A model generated the notes under the pieces. It was not told where the DNA came from. It saw only the letters and a program-made list of their open reading frames with translations, and made no database searches. DNA of 64,000 nucleotides from an uncultured Clostridia bacterium (GTDB lineage: Bacteria > Bacillota > Clostridia > TANB77 > CAG-508), in NCBI GenBank assembly GCA_934169575.1, contig CAKPOA010000003.1, forward strand, positions 14,351 to 78,350, in the 5' to 3' direction. The position numbers and the translations under genes were made by a program. The stretch's first letter is position 1, and each line of letters starts with the position of its first letter. Below, piece after piece: positions 24,959 through 32,872 of the stretch.

Positions 24959-26755
24959 ATGAAAATACAACATTTAGCAGTAATTTTTATATTAATAATA
25001 ATGCCATTTTCATTAATATTTTCAGAATATATATCAAATCAAGTAAAAGCTGGCGAAACAGAAATTAAATATAATAATAAGTTACTAAATGCAACATATG
25101 ATGCTATGAAATCATATCAATTAAATACAATAAATAATTCTGTAGGAGATCGATCAAATTCAAAAATTGATGATTTAGAATCTGCAGTTAATATATTTTA
25201 TAGTTCTCTTGTATCAAGTTTTGGATATACAGGATACAAATCATCTGTTATGGAAGAATATGTACCTGTAGTAGCATTTACCTTATATGATGGCTATTAT
25301 ATATATCAACCATATGTAAATACTCTTACTGGTTTAACTAGTAATGATTATGAGGAATCATATTCAAAAGATGGGGAAAATAGAAATGGTGTTAAATCTT
25401 ATGTTTATTATAATCAGAGATATTATGTAGATAATAAAAATGATTTTGTTATAACATATACACTTGATAATTATATAACAATTGAAGGTACTGTAGATGG
25501 AAATTATGTATACAAATCAGGATATTTGATAAATGGAATTACTAAGGGTTCAGACTATTATGAATTTGACGGTATAAAGTTTTCTGAAAAAGCCAGTGAT
25601 CTTGAAGAAATGAAAGAATATATTGATGATACACTATGTTCATATGTAAAAATTGATGGGACCAAATTTTATTTAGGTGATGCAAATAATGGATATTCGG
25701 GAAAAATTTTCTATATAGATAGTGCGGGAAATAAACAGATTCAAGCTGATACAAACACATCTAAGGAAACATACGATTTATATTACCAAGCAATAAAGCA
25801 AAATAAAAGTGCATATATATATTATAAAAATGCATATGAATTTACTAATTGGGTTAATACTGAGATTGGAGATCTAACTGCTAGATATGCTAAATCTGGT
25901 GATTCAACAACCACAGTAGATTACCAATATACAGACGTTGGAGAGATTTTTGCCGGAGATATTCAATCATCTGATTCAAATTTTTATAGACATAAATCTG
26001 AAGTTATAAGAAAGAATATTGAAACAAATTTGGCAATTGCAATTAAAAATTTTAATGGTGGATATATTTTACCAAAACTATCTGAAACTGATTGGGAACT
26101 TGTAGAAAATAATACCTGTATGTTAACCTTTTTACAAGGTTTACCTATTGGAAACAAAGTATATAATGGATATTGTGTTGTTCCAAACTCATTAACAAAA
26201 GAATATGTTGACGAAAATGATATATATATATTAAGAATAAATAAAACATATTGTAGAGTAAATGATAATACTTTAGATGACTTAAATATTGTAGAAAAAC
26301 AAAATGTAGATCAATATACTTCTTATGCTGGTAGATTAAAACTTGATTTTGAGAAAAAAACATTAGATGCTGAAACAAATACAAAATATTATCCAATTAA
26401 AGATTATTTAGCAAGTTACACAAGTATTGTTGGAAGTTCAGGCGTTGTTGATATAACTCAATATAAAGATATGTATGGTTATATGAAAAGCCTAAATGCA
26501 AAGGCGATTGAAACAGGTAAAAGTTACGAGTATTTAAAAAAGACATATTATATTGCACTTGCAAGAGAAAGAATGAGTGCATATAATGTTAATAATGGAT
26601 TAAAAGAAGAGGATAAAGAGCAGGTTGCTGTTAAAAAGAATAATTACCATATTCCTTCTTATATAGATAACTGGTTTTATTTAAAAGAATATAGAAAAAA
26701 TGATGGGGTTAAGGTAAAGACTTGGTATGAATATGTAAATAAAATCCCAATATAG
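24959..26755 (+). CDS. Large membrane-anchored extracellular protein of the pilus-like locus
   Basis: 598 residues. One N-terminal hydrophobic segment (about 5-24) is followed by a long helix with NNKLLNATYDAMKSYQLNT, an arrangement like a pilin alpha-1 helix. A large Tyr-rich extracytoplasmic region follows (DGYYIYQPYVN, SYVYYNQRYYVDN), and the C-terminal part has a further helical stretch (YIALARERMSAYNVNNG). I do not recognise a family. It is the last gene of the locus, 56 bp after the pseudopilin gene. The size and pilin-like N-terminus suggest a tip or adhesive minor subunit; this is inference. Confidence 0.6.
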   Translation: MKIQHLAVIFILIIMPFSLIFSEYISNQVKAGETEIKYNNKLLNATYDAMKSYQLNTINNSVGDRSNSKIDDLESAVNIFYSSLVSSFGYTGYKSSVMEEYVPVVAFTLYDGYYIYQPYVNTLTGLTSNDYEESYSKDGENRNGVKSYVYYNQRYYVDNKNDFVITYTLDNYITIEGTVDGNYVYKSGYLINGITKGSDYYEFDGIKFSEKASDLEEMKEYIDDTLCSYVKIDGTKFYLGDANNGYSGKIFYIDSAGNKQIQADTNTSKETYDLYYQAIKQNKSAYIYYKNAYEFTNWVNTEIGDLTARYAKSGDSTTTVDYQYTDVGEIFAGDIQSSDSNFYRHKSEVIRKNIETNLAIAIKNFNGGYILPKLSETDWELVENNTCMLTFLQGLPIGNKVYNGYCVVPNSLTKEYVDENDIYILRINKTYCRVNDNTLDDLNIVEKQNVDQYTSYAGRLKLDFEKKTLDAETNTKYYPIKDYLASYTSIVGSSGVVDITQYKDMYGYMKSLNAKAIETGKSYEYLKKTYYIALARERMSAYNVNNGLKEEDKEQVAVKKNNYHIPSYIDNWFYLKEYRKNDGVKVKTWYEYVNKIPI

Positions 26756-26758
26756 AAC

Positions 26759-26790
26759 AATAGAGATGCAAAAGCATCTCTATTTGTTAT
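26759..26790 (+). terminator. Terminator of the pilus-like locus (copy A of an identical hairpin)
   Basis: Perfect 11-bp stem (26759-26769 with 26774-26784) with an AAAA loop, followed by TGTTAT. The 26-nt hairpin is identical to the one at 27437-27462. Confidence 0.75.
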
Positions 26791-26816
26791 CAATGAATTA
26801 ATATTAAATATTTAGG

Positions 26817-26845
26817 TTGACTTCTAAATAGAAATTTGGTAAAAT
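26817..26845 (+). promoter_or_regulatory. Promoter of the DUF4160 cassette
   Basis: TTGACT (26817-26822), a 17-nt spacer, then TAAAAT (26840-26845), 38 bp before the first ATG of the two-gene cassette. Confidence 0.6.
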
Positions 26846-26883
26846 AATTTAAAATTAAAACTAAAAATTAGGAGGTAATAAAA

Positions 26884-27159
26884 ATGATGCATACATTATG
26901 TAAATATACAGATGAAACAGAGTTGGTTATTTCAGATATAATAAAAAGACCTAATGGTGATGAAATAATACGAGTTATTTTTGAAAGACCTACAGAGAAT
27001 GGGTTTGATACATTAATATTTGAATTGCCAAGTTATAACATAATAGAAAATGATGGTAATTATACTGAAGAAGAAATAGATTTATTTAGAAAAGTAGTAG
27101 AACAAGGAGCAGCACATTTTTATGAAGTTGCAAGAGAAGGAGGATTAGAAAGTGCCTAA
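26884..27159 (+). CDS. Conserved-type small protein paired with DUF4160
   Basis: 91 residues, soluble and acidic (LVISDIIKRPNGDEIIRV, FERPTENGFDTLIFELP, YTEEEIDLFRKVVEQGA). I cannot name the family with confidence. It sits directly before a DUF4160 gene and overlaps that gene's expected start by 8 nt, so the two are translationally coupled. DUF4160 genes are often found in small two-gene, toxin-antitoxin-like modules, but no toxin activity can be claimed from this sequence. AGGAGG precedes the start. Confidence 0.65.
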   Translation: MMHTLCKYTDETELVISDIIKRPNGDEIIRVIFERPTENGFDTLIFELPSYNIIENDGNYTEEEIDLFRKVVEQGAAHFYEVAREGGLESA

Positions 27160-27431
27160 TATATTTGAAACAATGCGGGTATAGTGTTTACTTTTGGTCT
27201 AATGAAAATAATGAACCAATTCATGTACATATATCCAAAGGAAAACCAGTTGGAGATTCAACTAAAATATGGCTTACCAAAAGTGGAAATTGTATAATAG
27301 CAAACAATAAAAGTAATATACCAATAAATGATTTAAAGAAAATATTAAAGGTTATAAATGATAATTATTTCCTTATTTTATCTAAATGGAAAAATTATTT
27401 TGAAGGACAGGAAATTAAATTTTATTGTTAA
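27152..27431 (+). pseudogene. DUF4160 protein gene with an apparent +1 frameshift near the start
   Basis: The frame from 27165 encodes GYSVYFWSNENNEPIHVHIS and later KIWLTKSG, the hallmark of DUF4160. The expected N-terminus (MPNIFETM) is in another frame: GTG at 27152, placed 8 nt after a strong AAGGAGG. That frame hits a stop at 27182. Removing one base near 27176 would join the two as MPNIFETM-GYSVYFW. Either the gene is frameshifted, or the sequence has an error, or translation starts at an internal TTG (27165) without the conserved start. The rest of the domain is intact to 27431. Confidence 0.65.
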
Positions 27432-27436
27432 AAATA

Positions 27437-27462
27437 AATAGAGATGCAAAAGCATCTCTATT
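27437..27462. terminator. Bidirectional terminator (copy B of the identical hairpin)
   Basis: The same 26-nt hairpin as at 26759-26784 (11-bp stem, AAAA loop). It lies between the convergent DUF4160 gene and murC, overlaps the murC stop codon, and has a T-rich run on the minus-strand side. Confidence 0.75.
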
Positions 27463-28843
27463 GTTGATCAACTAACATATTTCCAATTTTTGTAACAGTT
27501 CCTGCACCAAGTGTAAGAACAATATCATTTGGTTTAACGTTTTCTTTTAAATAATTAACACATTGTTCAAAATCAGGAATATATTTTGCATCTTTACCTA
27601 AAAGTTTAATTTTATTAGTTAAATCTTCAGAAGTAACACCATAAGTATTCATTTCTCTTGCAGCATAAATATCTAAAATTATTATATTATCAAAATTTAA
27701 TAAAGCTTTTGCAAAATCATCCATTAAAAGTTTGGTTCTACTATATGTGTGTGGTTGAAAAACAACCCATGATTTATTATATTTCTTATTCATTAAAGCC
27801 TTTGCAGTTGCAATAATTTCTGTAGGGTGGTGACCATAATCATCAAAAACATTTGCACCATTAACTTGACCTTTATATTCAAACCTACGACCAACACCTG
27901 TAAATTTTGCCAAACCATTTTTTATATTTTCTGCTGAAATACCATATTCATTACATAATGCAATACAGCCTAAAGAATTCAAAACATTATGCATTCCTGC
28001 AACATTAAGTTTAATTCTTTCAAAAAATTTATCATGACAATAAACATCAAATTCAGGAAAACCATTTTCATCAAATGCAATATTGACTGCAAAAAAATCA
28101 ACATCTTTATTTGTAATACCATATGTTAAAGATTTTGCGTGTGTAGACATTGGTAGATCAAGACAATTTTTATCATCACCATTAACAACCAAAATACCAT
28201 CATTTGGCAATAACTTAACATATTTCACAAAAGCTTTTTTAACATTTTCAAAAGTTTTAAAATAATCTAAATGGTCATTATCTATGTTTAAGATAATTTC
28301 AGCTTTAGGACTAAATTTTAAAAAGCTTTCAACATATTCACAAGCCTCAATAATAAAATATTCACTATTTCCAACTTTATAATTTCCGTTAATTTGTTTA
28401 AGTTCAGCACCAACTTGGATACTTGGATCTTTTAAAGCCTCTAAGAAACAAAGAGAAACCATAGAAGTAGTTGTGCTTTTTCCATGTGTACCTGCAACTG
28501 TAATTGTATCTGTATAACATCTTGTAAGTTCACCCAAAAAAGTAGAACGCTCAACTATAGGAATATTAAGCTCTTTTGCTTTTTGCAATTCAACATTATC
28601 GCTTTTAACAGCTGCTGTATATACAACAACATCACTTCCAATTACATTTTCTGGTTTATGTCCAATTATAACTTTTATACCTGTCTGTTTTAATTTTTCA
28701 GTAACATCAGTTTCTTCATTTGAACTTCCTGTAACTTCAAATCCCCAATTATGAAGAATTTCAGCAATACCACTCATGCTTACTCCACCAATTCCTACCA
28801 TATGTATTTTTTTATATTTTTTAATTTTTTCTATATTTGGCAT
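27458..28843 (-). CDS. murC: UDP-N-acetylmuramate--L-alanine ligase
   Basis: Cytoplasmic peptidoglycan-precursor ligase adding L-Ala to UDP-MurNAc with ATP. 461 aa, normal length. N-terminal Rossmann-type GIGGVSMSGIAEIL (about 17-30), ATP-binding loop GTHGKSTTTSM, IIEACEYVESFL in the central domain and DYGHHPTEI in the C-terminal domain are all present. It is a single gene here, away from the usual dcw cluster, with its own promoter on the minus strand and GGGAG before the ATG. Confidence 0.96.
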   Translation of the reverse strand: MPNIEKIKKYKKIHMVGIGGVSMSGIAEILHNWGFEVTGSSNEETDVTEKLKQTGIKVIIGHKPENVIGSDVVVYTAAVKSDNVELQKAKELNIPIVERSTFLGELTRCYTDTITVAGTHGKSTTTSMVSLCFLEALKDPSIQVGAELKQINGNYKVGNSEYFIIEACEYVESFLKFSPKAEIILNIDNDHLDYFKTFENVKKAFVKYVKLLPNDGILVVNGDDKNCLDLPMSTHAKSLTYGITNKDVDFFAVNIAFDENGFPEFDVYCHDKFFERIKLNVAGMHNVLNSLGCIALCNEYGISAENIKNGLAKFTGVGRRFEYKGQVNGANVFDDYGHHPTEIIATAKALMNKKYNKSWVVFQPHTYSRTKLLMDDFAKALLNFDNIIILDIYAAREMNTYGVTSEDLTNKIKLLGKDAKYIPDFEQCVNYLKENVKPNDIVLTLGAGTVTKIGNMLVDQQ

Positions 28844-28882
28844 TTATTCTCACTCCCTGTAATATTATTATACTATTTTTCT

Positions 28883-28911
28883 ATTATATACTTATATTAT
28901 TAAAAATTCAA
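28883..28911 (-). promoter_or_regulatory. murC promoter
   Basis: On the minus strand: TTGAAT (28911-28906), a 17-nt spacer, TATAAT (28888-28883), about 40 bp before the murC ATG. Confidence 0.65.
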
Positions 28912-28921
28912 TAATTTTGTG

Positions 28922-28947
28922 AAAAAAAAAAGAGCCTCCGCTCTTTT
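28922..28947 (-). terminator. Terminator for rpmB transcript
   Basis: 8-bp stem AAAAGAGC with GCTCTTTT (28928-28935 and 28940-28947), loop CTCC. On the minus strand it is followed by a long T-run, so it most likely ends minus-strand transcription coming from rpmB through the repeat. Confidence 0.75.
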
Positions 28948-28953
28948 TATGTT

Positions 28954-29155
28954 ATAAGTTAACGTATAAATTTAAACTTGAATATTTATATTGTATTATT
29001 TTTTCATACTTTGCAGTCGCAATTTCCATATTAAAAATTAATATAATGAAAATTGCTCCAATCGCACTCACATATGTTCGTTTGATCGCTTACGCAGTAT
29101 TCTAAAATAATATAATATAAATATTCAAGTAATAGATTTAAATTAGCTGACTTAT
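28954..29155 (+). repeat. Interspersed palindromic repeat, copy 1
   Basis: About 200 bp in the 322-bp gap between rpmB and murC. The conserved core contains ACTTTGCAGTCGCAATTTC and, further on, AATTGCTCCAATCGCACTC then GTTCGTTTGATCGCTTACGC. It is framed by 26-nt inverted arms (28977-29002 with 29104-29129, one G-T mismatch) and weaker outer arms. The same core occurs at 57093-57234 and, inverted, at 49374-49584. It has no open reading frame of note. Confidence 0.8.
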
Positions 29156-29165
29156 ATCATCTTTA

Positions 29166-29366
29166 TTATGATACTCTTGTTACTTTTCCGTTTTTTAAAC
29201 ATTTGGCACATACTTTTATTCTTTTAACTTCACCATTAACATCAGCTTTAACACTTCTTAAATTTGGTTTCCAAGTACGACCATTTCTTTTACTTATATG
29301 TGAACGAGTAATACTAAGTTTGTTTCCATGAACTGGTTCTTTTTGACATACTGCACATTTAGCCAT
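29166..29366 (-). CDS. rpmB: Ribosomal protein bL28
   Basis: 66-residue large-subunit protein. It starts MAKCAVCQ, then RSHISKRNGRTWKPNLRSVKA and VCAKCLKNGKVTR. The two CxxC pairs show the zinc-binding form of bL28. The ATG at 29366 is chosen; an upstream in-frame GTG (29378) lies within the AGGAGGT site. It is divergent from tig and has its own promoter. Confidence 0.96.
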   Translation of the reverse strand: MAKCAVCQKEPVHGNKLSITRSHISKRNGRTWKPNLRSVKADVNGEVKRIKVCAKCLKNGKVTRVS

Positions 29367-29412
29367 ATTTAATTGCACCTCCTAAAATTAAAAAATAAAT
29401 TGACTATATCCA

Positions 29413-29441
29413 ATTTTATCACAAATTTTAATAAAATACAA
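29413..29441 (-). promoter_or_regulatory. rpmB promoter
   Basis: On the minus strand: TTGTAT (29441-29436), a 17-nt spacer, TAAAAT (29418-29413), 47 bp before the rpmB ATG and back to back with the tig promoter. Confidence 0.6.
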
Positions 29442-29470
29442 GTTAATTTTGAAATATTTTTGAAAATTTG

Positions 29471-29498
29471 TTGCAATTTGCCAAAAATATGATATAAT
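29471..29498 (+). promoter_or_regulatory. tig-clpP-clpX promoter
   Basis: TTGCAA (29471-29476), a 16-nt spacer, then TATAAT (29493-29498) with extended TGA upstream; 56 bp before the tig ATG. No CtsR-type heptad repeat was seen around it. Confidence 0.65.
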
Positions 29499-29554
29499 AA
29501 ATAGGCTAGAAAGCAAAAAATAAAAAAATCAACATAATGAAAGGAAGATTTTAA

Positions 29555-30847
29555 ATGAGTAGTAAAGTTGAAAAAACAAAAAATGCAAATGAAATAAAAA
29601 TAGAAATAAAGATAGATGCAGAAAAATTTGATAATGCAATCAAAAAGGTATATTTTCAAAGCGCAAAATATTTTAATATACCTGGATTTAGAAAAGGTAA
29701 AGCACCACAAGCAATTGTAGAAAAATATTATGGAAAAGAAATTTTTTATGAAGATGCATTTAATGAAATAGCAGAAGATGAATATAAAAAAGCAATAGAA
29801 GATAATAAATTAGATGTTGTAAGTAAACCTGAAATAGACATTGTAAAAATGGAAAAAGGACAAGATTTAATATTTACAGCAACAGTTCAAACAAAACCAG
29901 ATTCAAAATTAGATAAATACAAAGGTATAGAAATTGACAAAATAGAGTATAATGTAAAAGCAAGTGATGTAAAAGAAGAATTGAAAAAAATGCAAGAAAA
30001 AAATGCAAGAATTATAAGTGTTGAAGATTCACCTGTAAAAAATGGAAACATCACAATAATTGATTTTGAAGGTTTCGCAGATGGAAAAGCATTTGATGGT
30101 GGAAAAGCTGAAAACTATGAATTAGAAATCGGAAGTGGAGCATTTATACCTGGATTTGAAGAACAAATTATAGGTATGAAAGTTGGAGATGAAAAAGACA
30201 TAGTTGTAAAATTCCCAGAAGATTATCATGCTAAAGAATTAGCTGGAAAAGATGCAACATTTAAAGTGAAGTTACATGAAATAAAGAAAAAAGAATTACC
30301 AGAACTAGATGATGAATTTGCTAAAGATGTTAGTGAATTTGATACATTAGAAGAATTAAAGAAAAGTATCAAAGAAAGACTTGAAAAATTAAATAAACAA
30401 AAAGAAGATGCAGAAAAAAGAGATGCTGTTATAAATGCTATTGTTGAGAATCTTGAAGTTGAGATTCAATCAGGAATGATAGAAGTTGAAATAGATAATA
30501 TGATAGCAGACATGGAACAAAGAATGTCATATCAAGGTCTAAGATTAGAACAATACTTAAAAATGCTTAATAAAACAGTAGAACAATTAAGAACAGAATA
30601 TGAACCTGTTGCAATTAATTCAATTAAATCAAGATTAGCATTAGAAAAAGTTATAGAAAATGAAAAAATTGATGCAACAGATGAAGAGATAAATAATAAA
30701 ATTGAAGAAATGGCTAAAAATTATGGTAAAAAACCAGAAGAACTACAAGAAAATAAAAACTTAAAGAACTACATAATAGAAGGAATTAAAAATGAAAAAG
30801 CAATTGACTTTTTAATTAAAAATTCTAAAACAAAAAAGACAAAATAA
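29555..30847 (+). CDS. tig: Trigger factor, ribosome-associated chaperone
   Basis: 430 residues, normal length. The N-terminal ribosome-binding signature GFRKGKAPQAIVEKYYG is present. The FKBP-type prolyl isomerase domain (about 155-245) shows ITIIDFEGFADGK and GSGAFIPGFEEQIIGMKVGDE, and a long helical C-terminal chaperone domain follows. It binds nascent chains at the exit tunnel. It is followed 13 bp later by clpP, the usual tig-clpP-clpX order. Confidence 0.96.
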   Translation: MSSKVEKTKNANEIKIEIKIDAEKFDNAIKKVYFQSAKYFNIPGFRKGKAPQAIVEKYYGKEIFYEDAFNEIAEDEYKKAIEDNKLDVVSKPEIDIVKMEKGQDLIFTATVQTKPDSKLDKYKGIEIDKIEYNVKASDVKEELKKMQEKNARIISVEDSPVKNGNITIIDFEGFADGKAFDGGKAENYELEIGSGAFIPGFEEQIIGMKVGDEKDIVVKFPEDYHAKELAGKDATFKVKLHEIKKKELPELDDEFAKDVSEFDTLEELKKSIKERLEKLNKQKEDAEKRDAVINAIVENLEVEIQSGMIEVEIDNMIADMEQRMSYQGLRLEQYLKMLNKTVEQLRTEYEPVAINSIKSRLALEKVIENEKIDATDEEINNKIEEMAKNYGKKPEELQENKNLKNYIIEGIKNEKAIDFLIKNSKTKKTK

Positions 30848-30860
30848 GGGAGGAATTTTA

Positions 30861-31463
30861 ATGATAAATAATAGTTTAGTTCCATATGTAATTGAACAAA
30901 CTAATAAAGGGGAAAGATCTTATGATATTTTTTCAAGATTATTGAAAGATAGAATAATATTTTTAGGAGAAGATGTAAATGCTACAACAGCAAGTTTAGT
31001 TGTTGCACAATTACTATTTTTAGAATCTGAAGATCCAGATAAAGAAATATATTTGTATATAAATTCACCTGGAGGAAGTGTAACAGATGGTTTAGCAATT
31101 GTAGATACAATGAATTATATCAAATGTCCTGTATCAACAACATGCTTAGGATTAGCAGCAAGTTTTGGTGCTGTACTTCTAGCAAATGGTGAAAAAGGTA
31201 AAAGATATGCAACTCCAAATGCAGAAATATTAATACATCAACCATTAATAGGAGGAAATGGAATATCAGGTCAGACTACAGATATAAAAATTCATGCAGA
31301 ACAAATGATAAAAACCAGAGAAAGACTTACTAAAATTTTGAGTGACACAACAGGTCAACCATTAGAAAGAGTTATGCAAGATACTGAAAGAGATCATTAT
31401 ATGACAGCTGAAGAAGCTTTAGAATATGGCTTGATTGATGAAATATTGACAAAGAGAAAATAA
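30861..31463 (+). CDS. clpP: ATP-dependent Clp protease proteolytic subunit
   Basis: 200-residue serine protease that forms the ClpP chamber used with ClpX. Catalytic Ser is S101 in GLAASFGAVLL (Phe replaces the usual Met after the Ser), His is H126 in LIHQPLIGG, and the Asp lies in the RDHYMTAEEALEYG region. GGGAGG precedes the ATG. No propeptide of note. It sits between tig and clpX. Confidence 0.96.
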   Translation: MINNSLVPYVIEQTNKGERSYDIFSRLLKDRIIFLGEDVNATTASLVVAQLLFLESEDPDKEIYLYINSPGGSVTDGLAIVDTMNYIKCPVSTTCLGLAASFGAVLLANGEKGKRYATPNAEILIHQPLIGGNGISGQTTDIKIHAEQMIKTRERLTKILSDTTGQPLERVMQDTERDHYMTAEEALEYGLIDEILTKRK

Positions 31464-31473
31464 GGAGAATTTT

Positions 31474-32793
31474 ATGGTAAAAAATAACGAACTTAAAAAT
31501 GTTAGATGTTCTTTTTGCGGATTGCCACAAGAAAGTGTAAGACGAATTGTTGCAGGACCAGGTGTGTATATTTGTGATGAATGTATAAATTTATGTAATA
31601 GTATAATTGAAAATGAGGATTTAGAAGATGAAGATTCAGAAAGATACACTACTAATCAAAGTGTTCTAAGTCCACAAGAAATTAAAGATATATTAGACCA
31701 ATATGTTATAGGGCAAGAGGCTGCGAAAAAAGTATTAGCAGTTGCTGTATATAACCATTATAAAAGGATTAATCATGAACAAAATACAAAAAATCAAGAT
31801 GATGTAGAAATACAAAAAAGTAATATATTATTATTAGGTCCAACAGGTTGTGGAAAAACTCTACTTGCAAGTACATTAGCTAAAATTCTTAAAGTTCCTT
31901 TTGCTATTGCTGATGCAACAACTTTAACAGAGGCAGGATATGTTGGAGAAGATGTCGAAAATATACTTTTGAAATTAATTCAAGCTGCTGATGGAAATGT
32001 TGAAAAAGCAGAAAAAGGAATTGTATATATAGATGAAATTGATAAAATAACTAGAAAATCTGAAAACCCATCTATAACTAGAGATGTAAGTGGAGAAGGT
32101 GTACAACAAGCGCTATTAAAAATAATAGAAGGAACTGTAGCATCTGTTCCACCTCAAGGTGGAAGAAAACATCCACATCAAGAAATGATTCAAATTGACA
32201 CATCAAATATTTTATTTATTTGCGGTGGTGCTTTTGAAGGACTTGAAAATATAATTCGTGATAGAACAGGTGAAAAGGGAATTGGTTTTGGTTCAAAAAT
32301 TAAAAGCAATAAAGAAATTAGTAAATATGAAGTTTTTGAACAATTGTTGCCACAAGATTTACTAAGATTTGGTTTAATTCCAGAGTTTATCGGAAGATTA
32401 CCTATTGTTGCAACATTAAAGGAATTAGATAAAACAGCTTTGAAAATGATTTTAACTGAACCTAAAAATTCACTTGTAAAACAATATAAAAAATTGTTTG
32501 AAATGGATGATGTTGAACTTATTTTTGAAGATGATGCTATTTCTGCAATTGTTGATAAAGCTATTGAAAGAAAAACAGGTGCAAGAGGTTTAAGATCTAT
32601 AATAGAAGAAATAATGACAGATATTATGTTTGAAATACCATCTAATCATAAAATATCTAAATGTATTATTTCAAAAGATACTGTTGAACAACATTCAAAA
32701 CCTGAGATTATAATTGATGAAAGTAGGAAAATTCCTCTAATTTCTAAAAATGAAATTAGGAAGGCAAGACCAAATAAAAGAGAAAGTGCATAA
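31474..32793 (+). CDS. clpX: ClpX unfoldase subunit
   Basis: 439-residue AAA+ unfoldase. The N-terminal zinc-binding domain has C12, C15, C34 and C37 (CSFCGLP and CDECINLC). Walker A is GPTGCGKT, Walker B IVYIDEIDKI, and the pore/RKH region and ISRDVSGEGVQQALLKIIEG equivalent (ITRDVSGEGVQQ) are conserved. The IGF-type loop for ClpP docking is present as KGIGFGSK. AAGGAG precedes the ATG. Confidence 0.97.
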   Translation: MVKNNELKNVRCSFCGLPQESVRRIVAGPGVYICDECINLCNSIIENEDLEDEDSERYTTNQSVLSPQEIKDILDQYVIGQEAAKKVLAVAVYNHYKRINHEQNTKNQDDVEIQKSNILLLGPTGCGKTLLASTLAKILKVPFAIADATTLTEAGYVGEDVENILLKLIQAADGNVEKAEKGIVYIDEIDKITRKSENPSITRDVSGEGVQQALLKIIEGTVASVPPQGGRKHPHQEMIQIDTSNILFICGGAFEGLENIIRDRTGEKGIGFGSKIKSNKEISKYEVFEQLLPQDLLRFGLIPEFIGRLPIVATLKELDKTALKMILTEPKNSLVKQYKKLFEMDDVELIFEDDAISAIVDKAIERKTGARGLRSIIEEIMTDIMFEIPSNHKISKCIISKDTVEQHSKPEIIIDESRKIPLISKNEIRKARPNKRESA

Positions 32794-32795
32794 AT

Positions 32796-32830
32796 GAAAC
32801 CTTGCAAGACAGATAGTTTTGCAAGGTTTC
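32796..32830 (+). terminator. Hairpin after clpX
   Basis: Perfect 11-bp stem (GAAACCTTGCA with TGCAAGGTTTC) and a 13-nt loop, directly after the clpX stop. The following bases are only partly T-rich, so termination may be incomplete. Confidence 0.6.
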
Positions 32831-32872
32831 TCTATATAATAAAATATATGAGAAAATAGGAAGGAAAATAAT

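Noticed and set aside
28954..29155. CRISPR or tRNA-like structure in the repeat
   Set aside because: There are no regularly spaced direct repeats and no cloverleaf or T-loop sequence; the element is a long imperfect palindrome.
29369..29710. 113-codon minus-strand frame overlapping tig and the rpmB-tig gap
   Set aside because: It runs through both divergent promoters and the tig coding start, and its product is low-complexity Phe/Cys/Ile-rich.
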